Assembly (NCBI GenBank): GCA_018716005.1
Contig: DVKN01000141.1
Coordinates: 1-10,652, forward strand
Direction of reading: 5' to 3'
Length of the DNA stretch: 10,652 bases
Origin: Candidatus Scatomorpha stercoravium
Lineage (GTDB): Bacteria > Bacillota > Clostridia > Oscillospirales > Oscillospiraceae
Shown here: positions 6,553 to 10,652 of the stretch, piece after piece
Layout: every line of letters begins with the position of its first letter
Numbering within the stretch: position 1 is the first letter of the stretch
Made by a program: the position numbers and the translations under genes
The notes under the pieces: generated by a model
What the model was told of the DNA's origin: nothing
Seen by the model: only the letters and a program-made list of their open reading frames with translations
The model's database searches: none

Positions 6553-9500
6553 TTTTCTCATCCTCCTCTATCTGCCGCGCCGCCGCGTCGAGGTCGAGCT
6601 CTATCACCTTGGAGACTCCCTTCTCCTGCATGGTGACGCCGTAGAGCTTGTCGGCCTCCTCCATGGTGCCGCGGCGGTGGGTTATGGCTATGAACTGCGT
6701 CCTGCCGGAGAGGGCGCGCATATGCTCGGCGAAGCGGTTTACGTTGGCCTCGTCGAGCGCGGCCTCTATCTCGTCCATCACGCAGAAGGGCGTGGGCCGG
6801 ACCTTTATTATGGCGAAGTAGAGCGCTATCGCGACAAATGCCGTCTCGCCGCCGGAGAGCAGCGAGAGCGTGGTCAGCGCCTTGCCGGGCGGCTGCACGC
6901 GGATGTCTATGTCGCCGGAGAGCACGTCGTCGGCGGGCGTTATGGTGAGCTCCGCGCTGCCGCCGCCGAAGAGCTCCGTGAAGGTCTCCTTGAAGCTCTC
7001 GTTTATCGCCGCGAACTCGCGCGAGAATATACTTCTCATTTCCCCGGTTATATCGGAAATTATACCCACGAGCTCGGCCTTCGCCTTCTCGACGTCGTCG
7101 CGCTGGCCGGAGAGGAACTCCCAGCGCTCGCTCACGCGCGCGTACTCGTCTATCGCGCCGAGGTTGGGGCTGCCGAGGGCGCCTATGTCCCGCCTGAGCT
7201 CGGCGATGGCCTTCACGGCCTTCGGGCGGCTCTCTATTGGCCGCCGTATGGCCTCGGCGGCGCTGTGGCTGAGCTCGTAGCCGTCCCAGAGCTTGTCCGT
7301 GAGCTGCTTTTCCTCGAGCTCGGCGGATATCTTCTTCTGCTCGGCGCGTGAGAGGGAGCGCTCGAGGTTGAGTATGTCGGCGTTCTTCTCCTGCGCGGCC
7401 TTGTCGGTGCGGGTGCGCTCGCCCTCTATGTCGAGCTTGCTGCCCGTGGCGTCGGCGACGGCGCGGCGCTCCGCCTCGGCCTCGGCCTTCAGCGCGGCGA
7501 TGCGCTCCTCGACCCCGGCGAGCTCCTTTTCATAGCTCTCCTTCGCGGCGAGGGTGTCGGCTATGGCCCGCTCCCTCGTCTCGCGGTCGCCCGTGAGGCC
7601 GCTCAGGAGCAGCTCGAACTGCTTGGCCGTGCTCTCCGTCGTGCGGCGCTCGGCGGCGAGGCTCGCAAGCTCGTTCATGATGTTTTGCAGCTCGCCGGAG
7701 GCGACGTCCAGCTCGTAGCGCGCCGCGGTCAGCGTGCGCTTGAGCTCCTCGCACTTCGCGCTCACCTCGTCGCGGCGGCGCGCGAGGGCCCCGCGCGAGG
7801 CCTGGAGCTTCTCGAGCTCGGAGCGGCGCGAGAGTATGCCGGCGTTCTTCGCGGCGCTGCCGCCCGTCATGGAACCGCCCGCGTTTATGACCTGGCCGTC
7901 GAGCGAGACTATCCGCGCCCGTCCCCCGCCCCTGCGGGAAATCGCGACGGCGTCGGAGAGAGTCTCGGTTATCAGCGTGCGGCCGAGCAGGTTCTCAAAG
8001 GCGTTCGTATACTGCGGGTCGAACTCTACGAGGTCGACCGCGAGGCCGAGGCAGCCCTCGTCCCGGCCGGGTATCCTGTCGAGCCTCCCGCCGCGTATGG
8101 CGTCGAGGGGCAGGAAGGTCGCGCGCCCGGCGTTCCGGCGCTGGAGCATTTCAATGGCGCGGCGGCCGTCGGTCTGGGTGTCCACGACTATGTTCTGTAT
8201 CGCCGCGCCGAGTGCCGTCTCTATGGCGAGGGCCGTCTCGTCGCGGGTGCGCAGCAGCTCCGAGACCGTCCCGTGGACGCCGCGCAGCTCGCCGCGCTTC
8301 GCCGAGCGCATGACGGCCTTTACCGCGCCGCCGAAGCCCTCGTATTCGCGCTCCATCTCCTCGAGCAGGCTTATCCTCGAGTCCGCGTTGCCGAGCTCGA
8401 CTATGCGCTGAGTGAGCTCGTCCGTGAGCCCGGCGAGCTCGCGCTCGCGGTTGTCTATGCGCATTTTGCGCCCCTCTGCGACGTTCCTCGCGCTCTCGGC
8501 GGCCTCCTCGAGCTCCGCGCGGCGCTTATCTATCTCGGCTATGCGTTCGCGGTGCCCGGATATCTGGGCGGCCACGCCCTCGGCCCGGCCCGTCTGCTCC
8601 GTGAGCTCGGCGCGCATGCGCTCCGCGCTCTGCGCGGCGGATTCCGCCCGGCTGCGCAGCGCGGCGGCGTTCGCCTCCTGCTCGGAGACGAGCGAGAGCG
8701 TGCGGCTGAGCTCATTGCGCTTCGACTCGGCCTCAGCGTCCTTGGCGCGCATCCGCTCGGTCAGCGCCTCGCTGCGGGAATAGAGCCCCTGAAGCTCGCG
8801 CCGCGCCGCCTCGAGGGCGGCCTTCGTCTCGGCGAATTCGCTCTCCACGGCGTCCGCCTGCTCGCGCAGGGCGTCGAGGTCGCTCATCCAGAGGCTGACC
8901 TCGGCCGTCTTCAGCTCGTCGCGCAGCGCGAGATAGCGCTTCGCCGTCTCGGCCTGCTCCCTGAGGGGCTTGACCTGGAGCTCGAGCTCCTCTATCTTGT
9001 CGTTCACGCGCAGGAGGTTCTCGTCCGTGCGCTGCAGGCGGCGCTCGGCCTCCTCCTTGCGGTAGCGGTAGCGGGAGATGCCGGCGGCCTCCTCGAGCAC
9101 CTCGCGCCTCTCGGCGCTCTTGCCGTTTACTATCTCGGCTATGCGGCCCTGGCCGATTATCGAGTAGCCGTCGCGGCCGAGGCCGGTGTCCATCAGGAGC
9201 TCGTTCACGTCGCGCAGCCTCACCTGCTGCCGGTTTATGTAGTACTCGCTCTCGCCGGAGCGGTAATACTTGCGGGTGATGGCGACCTCGTCGGCGTCTA
9301 TGTCGAAGAGGCGGGCGGTGTTGTCGAGCACCAGCGTGACCTGGGCCACGCCCATGGCCGCGCGCCGGGCCGTGCCGCCGAAGATAACGTCCTGCATCTT
9401 GCCGCCGCGCAGCGTGCGGCTGCTCTGCTCGCCCATGACCCAGAGGATGGCGTCGGAGATATTCGATTTGCCGGAGCCGTTGGGGCCGACGATGGCGGTC

Positions 9501-9577
9501 ACGTCCCGCTCAAAGCTCAGCCGCGTCCGCTCCGGGAAGCTCTTAAAGCCCTGGATTTCAAGCGCCTTCAGATACAA
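6539..9577 (-). CDS. smc: Chromosome segregation ATPase SMC, with short coiled-coil arms
   Basis: Forms, with ScpA and ScpB, the bacterial condensin that extrudes and organises DNA at the nucleoid. 1012 residues. Head half: Walker A GPNGSGKS (31-38), R-loop/Q-loop area, QGRIAEIVNGKSAERR (143-158). First coiled-coil arm about 170-405, hinge about 412-580 with GFGGAVKAV and GGSMTGG, second arm about 585-815. Head second half: signature LSLLSGGE (904-911), Walker B FCVMDEIEAALD (931-942) with catalytic Glu 936, and switch His 967. B. subtilis Smc has 1186 residues; here each arm is shorter by about the same amount, so the protein looks intact but short. The start codon is TTG at 9577: it gives the family N-terminus MYLKALEIQGFKSF, has GAGG nine bases upstream, and an in-frame TGA lies two codons before it. 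A promoter stands at 9626-9654. ftsY overlaps its end. Confidence 0.97.
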   Translation of the reverse strand: MYLKALEIQGFKSFPERTRLSFERDVTAIVGPNGSGKSNISDAILWVMGEQSSRTLRGGKMQDVIFGGTARRAAMGVAQVTLVLDNTARLFDIDADEVAITRKYYRSGESEYYINRQQVRLRDVNELLMDTGLGRDGYSIIGQGRIAEIVNGKSAERREVLEEAAGISRYRYRKEEAERRLQRTDENLLRVNDKIEELELQVKPLREQAETAKRYLALRDELKTAEVSLWMSDLDALREQADAVESEFAETKAALEAARRELQGLYSRSEALTERMRAKDAEAESKRNELSRTLSLVSEQEANAAALRSRAESAAQSAERMRAELTEQTGRAEGVAAQISGHRERIAEIDKRRAELEEAAESARNVAEGRKMRIDNRERELAGLTDELTQRIVELGNADSRISLLEEMEREYEGFGGAVKAVMRSAKRGELRGVHGTVSELLRTRDETALAIETALGAAIQNIVVDTQTDGRRAIEMLQRRNAGRATFLPLDAIRGGRLDRIPGRDEGCLGLAVDLVEFDPQYTNAFENLLGRTLITETLSDAVAISRRGGGRARIVSLDGQVINAGGSMTGGSAAKNAGILSRRSELEKLQASRGALARRRDEVSAKCEELKRTLTAARYELDVASGELQNIMNELASLAAERRTTESTAKQFELLLSGLTGDRETRERAIADTLAAKESYEKELAGVEERIAALKAEAEAERRAVADATGSKLDIEGERTRTDKAAQEKNADILNLERSLSRAEQKKISAELEEKQLTDKLWDGYELSHSAAEAIRRPIESRPKAVKAIAELRRDIGALGSPNLGAIDEYARVSERWEFLSGQRDDVEKAKAELVGIISDITGEMRSIFSREFAAINESFKETFTELFGGGSAELTITPADDVLSGDIDIRVQPPGKALTTLSLLSGGETAFVAIALYFAIIKVRPTPFCVMDEIEAALDEANVNRFAEHMRALSGRTQFIAITHRRGTMEEADKLYGVTMQEKGVSKVIELDLDAAARQIEEDEKNGIL
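6562..6567 (-). promoter_or_regulatory. Ribosome binding site that sets the ftsY start
   Basis: AGGAGG on the minus strand lies directly against an ATG at 6561, a spacing too short for that start, but nine bases before a second in-frame ATG at 6552. This favours 6552. The site sits inside the last codons of smc. Confidence 0.8.
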
Positions 9578-9585
9578 GCGTCATT

Positions 9586-9591
9586 ACCTCA
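9586..9591 (-). promoter_or_regulatory. Ribosome binding site supporting the TTG start of smc
   Basis: Minus-strand TGAGGT places its GAGG nine bases before the TTG at 9577. An ATG at 9584 lies between them but only two or so bases from the site and in another frame, where it would give just eight codons before a stop. The TTG is therefore the functional start. Confidence 0.75.
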
Positions 9592-9625
9592 CTGTAAAAA
9601 TCCCACAAAACAATGTAGGCATAAT

Positions 9626-9654
9626 ATTATACTCCAGCGCCGTGGTTTTTTCAA
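9626..9654 (-). promoter_or_regulatory. Sigma-70/sigma-A type promoter for smc and the downstream operon
   Basis: On the minus strand a -35 box TTGAAA (9649-9654) and a perfect -10 box TATAAT (9626-9631) are separated by exactly 17 bases. Transcription would begin near 9619, leaving a leader of about 40 bases before the smc TTG start. It lies just after the terminator of the preceding small gene, as expected for a new transcription unit. The tight packing downstream suggests it serves smc through rsfS and perhaps leuS. Confidence 0.85.
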
Positions 9655-9677
9655 GAATTACCGCCTCCCCGGCACGT

Positions 9678-9709
9678 AAAAAGACCCGGGTGTTCCCCGG
9701 GCCCTTCTT
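9678..9709 (-). terminator. Intrinsic terminator after the small membrane protein gene
   Basis: On the minus strand a perfect CCCGGG/CCCGGG stem (9696-9701 with 9685-9690) closes a five-base loop, is extended outwards by G-C, A-U and G-U pairs, and runs into TCTTTTT. The outer pairs work as G-U only in the minus-strand RNA, which fixes the direction. It begins about 15 bases after the stop codon of the gene at 9724-9930 and ends before the smc promoter. Confidence 0.9.
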
Positions 9710-9723
9710 GTTGAAATTAGGCG

Positions 9724-9930
9724 TCAGACCGCCTCCACGGCTATGGTCAGCGCGCCGCCGGCGTATTCGGCGCGGCATACGGCCACCGCGGCGTCCTCCG
9801 CGGGTGCAGCGCTCCCGGCGGCGCCGGTCAGGTTCATGACGGCCATGGCGCAGCACACGGCGCTCAGCAGCATGGAGATTGCCGCCGCCGCGATTATCAG
9901 CCTCACGTCTCTCGCTCTCGGTCCTGACAT
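9724..9930 (-). CDS. Small single-pass membrane protein, unrecognised
   Basis: I do not recognise this 68-residue protein. The N-terminus is basic (R5, R7, R10), followed by a hydrophobic segment at about 11-33 (LIIAAAAISMLLSAVCCAM) and an Ala-rich, mildly acidic tail of about 30 residues. By the positive-inside rule the N-terminus is in the cytoplasm and the tail outside; the hydrophobic part could also be an uncleaved or cleaved signal peptide. It has a pair of Cys (26-27) in the membrane segment and one Cys at about 52. The coding claim rests on context: GGGAGG seven bases before the ATG, an extended -10 promoter just upstream and a strong terminator just downstream, forming a complete single-gene unit between the radical SAM gene and smc. 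A longer shadow frame overlaps it but has no such signals. Confidence 0.7.
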   Translation of the reverse strand: MSGPRARDVRLIIAAAAISMLLSAVCCAMAVMNLTGAAGSAAPAEDAAVAVCRAEYAGGALTIAVEAV

Positions 9931-9937
9931 TTTACCG

Positions 9938-9943
9938 CCTCCC
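9938..9943 (-). promoter_or_regulatory. Ribosome binding site of the small membrane protein gene
   Basis: GGGAGG on the minus strand, seven bases before the ATG at 9930. It is one of the strongest such sites in the window and is the main support for this start. Confidence 0.75.
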
Positions 9944-9957
9944 GTCTTACTGGGGAC

Positions 9958-9966
9958 AGTATAGCA
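9958..9966 (-). promoter_or_regulatory. Extended -10 promoter for the small membrane protein gene
   Basis: The minus strand reads TGCTATACT: a -10 hexamer matching TATAAT at five of six positions, preceded by the TG of extended -10 promoters. No good -35 box stands 16-18 bases upstream (GCAATT at the 17-base spacing), which extended -10 promoters tolerate. Transcription would start near 9951, about 20 bases before the ATG. Confidence 0.6.
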
Positions 9967-9988
9967 GGCGCTTGTATCGTAATTGCAT

Positions 9989-10016
9989 CGTGTGTGTTAC
10001 AATCCGGACACAGACG
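9989..10016. other. Inverted repeat after the radical SAM gene
   Basis: CGTGTGTGT (9989-9997) pairs with ACACAGACG (10008-10016) with one mismatch, around a ten-base loop, starting three bases after the TAG stop of the radical SAM gene. No T-run follows on either strand, so it is at best a weak terminator or an RNA-stabilising hairpin; a protein-binding site upstream of the next promoter is another option. Confidence 0.4.
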
Positions 10017-10018
10017 GG

Positions 10019-10652
10019 CTAAATCTTCGTTAAATCGAGCTCCGCCGCCGAGGCGTCCGGGACTATGCGCAGCCGCCCGAGGGCGAATTTCTCCGTGAGA
10101 TATTTCCGGTTCTCCCCGTGCTGGCCGACGAGCTGGCTCATGAGGCGCGGGTTTACGCGCAGGGTAATCTCCGCGCCGGGCTCCGTCCCCTCGAGCAGGG
10201 CCTCGGCCCTCCCGCGCATTATGCGCGCGCGGACGAGCTCGCCGAGCGCCGGGTGATAGGCCCCGCCGGCGGCGTCGCCGCCCGACAGATCCTCGGTCGG
10301 GTTGAGGCCCATGCGGATTATCGGGATGCCGGCGGCGTCGAACACGGGGACAATCTTCGCGCAGACGCGCACGGCGTCCTCCACGGTGTGCTCCTTATAG
10401 CGCCCGGCTTTCCAGAGGTCATAGAGCGCCGTATCACGCACGATTACCGTCGGGTATATCCTCACGCCGTCGGGCCCGAGGGCCGCTATCTCACGCGCGG
10501 AGGCCAGGTCGGATTTGTCGTCCGAGCCGGGCAGGCCGGTCATCATCTGCAAAATCAGCCTGAAGCCCGCCGCCTTGACCATTTCGGACGCCTCGCGGAC
10601 GTCCTCCGCCGTGTGCCCGCGCCCCGAGAGGGCGAGGACGCGCTCGGACATG
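10019..10652 (-). CDS. Elp3-like radical SAM protein, C-terminal part (start beyond window)
   Basis: About 210 codons of the C-terminal half of a radical SAM protein resembling the N-terminal and SAM part of Elp3. Motifs: VLALSGRGHTAEDV (5-18), LQMMTGLPGSD (34-44), GVRIYPTVIVRDTALYDLWKAG (62-83, including the YPTV-I-DT signature of Elp3-type proteins) and IPIIRMGLNP (109-118). The cysteine triad CxxxCxxC that holds the iron-sulfur cluster would lie upstream, outside the window. The Met at 10651 is internal: the VL-LSGRGH segment normally follows well over 100 residues of SAM domain. There is no acetyltransferase domain as in true Elp3; the protein ends with a 50-residue segment containing GQHG (176-179). 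Relatives occur next to rnc and smc in Clostridia. Substrate unknown; RNA is plausible from the Elp3 relationship. Confidence 0.88.
   Translation of the reverse strand, partial: MSERVLALSGRGHTAEDVREASEMVKAAGFRLILQMMTGLPGSDDKSDLASAREIAALGPDGVRIYPTVIVRDTALYDLWKAGRYKEHTVEDAVRVCAKIVPVFDAAGIPIIRMGLNPTEDLSGGDAAGGAYHPALGELVRARIMRGRAEALLEGTEPGAEITLRVNPRLMSQLVGQHGENRKYLTEKFALGRLRIVPDASAAELDLTKI

Noticed and set aside
7685..9679. Plus-strand open frame of about 660 codons opposite smc
   Set aside because: Antisense to SMC coiled coil and head; the translation is Ala/Leu/Arg-rich without motifs, and the end crosses the smc promoter.
9584..9856. Alternative 90-codon minus-strand frame overlapping the small membrane protein gene
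   Set aside because: It has no ribosome binding site, is Arg-rich, and runs through the terminator and the smc promoter; the frame at 9724-9930 has proper signals.
1..10652. CRISPR array, insertion sequence, phage, toxin-antitoxin, tRNA or rRNA genes
   Set aside because: I found no spaced direct repeats, transposase or integrase motifs, or tRNA cloverleaf sequences. Everything coding belongs to core chromosome genes except the small membrane protein.

Overview
The window is visibly GC-rich and every gene I can support lies on the minus strand, so transcription runs from high to low coordinates. Gene content and order (an Elp3-like radical SAM gene, smc, ftsY, an ITP/XTP pyrophosphatase, yhbY, a nadD-yqeK fusion, an LCP-family gene, rsfS, leuS) point to a bacterial chromosome of the class Clostridia, probably an Oscillospiraceae-like gut anaerobe. 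That placement rests on gene order, the NadD-YqeK fusion and protein style, and is inference. Unusually for GC-rich DNA, isoleucine is mostly encoded by ATA.

Layout in the direction of transcription. (1) 10652-10019: the C-terminal part of a radical SAM protein of the Elp3-like type; its start lies outside the window. (2) 9966-9678: a compact single-gene unit with an extended -10 promoter, a strong ribosome binding site, a 68-codon gene for a small one-pass membrane protein and an intrinsic terminator. (3) 9654-9626: a near-consensus sigma-70 type promoter that should drive smc and what follows. (4) 9577-1795: a tightly packed probable operon, smc - ftsY - rdgB - yhbY - nadD/yqeK - LCP - rsfS. 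Each junction either overlaps by 4-14 bases or is separated by 4-18 bases. (5) 1727-1: the N-terminal 575 codons of leucyl-tRNA synthetase, cut by the window edge. It is separated from rsfS by 67 bases that hold inverted repeats and may be part of a dispersed repeat. No stretch over 300 bases lacks a gene; the longest non-coding stretch is the 146 bases between smc and the small membrane protein gene.

The genes serve core growth: chromosome organisation (SMC), membrane protein targeting (FtsY), nucleotide pool cleaning (RdgB), ribosome assembly and silencing (YhbY, RsfS), NAD synthesis plus dinucleotide hydrolysis (NadD-YqeK), attachment of polymers to the cell wall (LCP) and leucine charging (LeuRS). 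I see no defence system, phage, insertion sequence, CRISPR array or RNA gene.

I do not see an exotic new system. The points most worth a second look are the SMC protein with both coiled-coil arms shortened, the unrecognised small membrane protein unit in front of smc, the repeat-like sequence at the end of rsfS, the preference for ATA codons, the very acidic tyrosine-rich cytoplasmic tail of the LCP protein, and a possible KH-like RNA-binding loop in the radical SAM protein.
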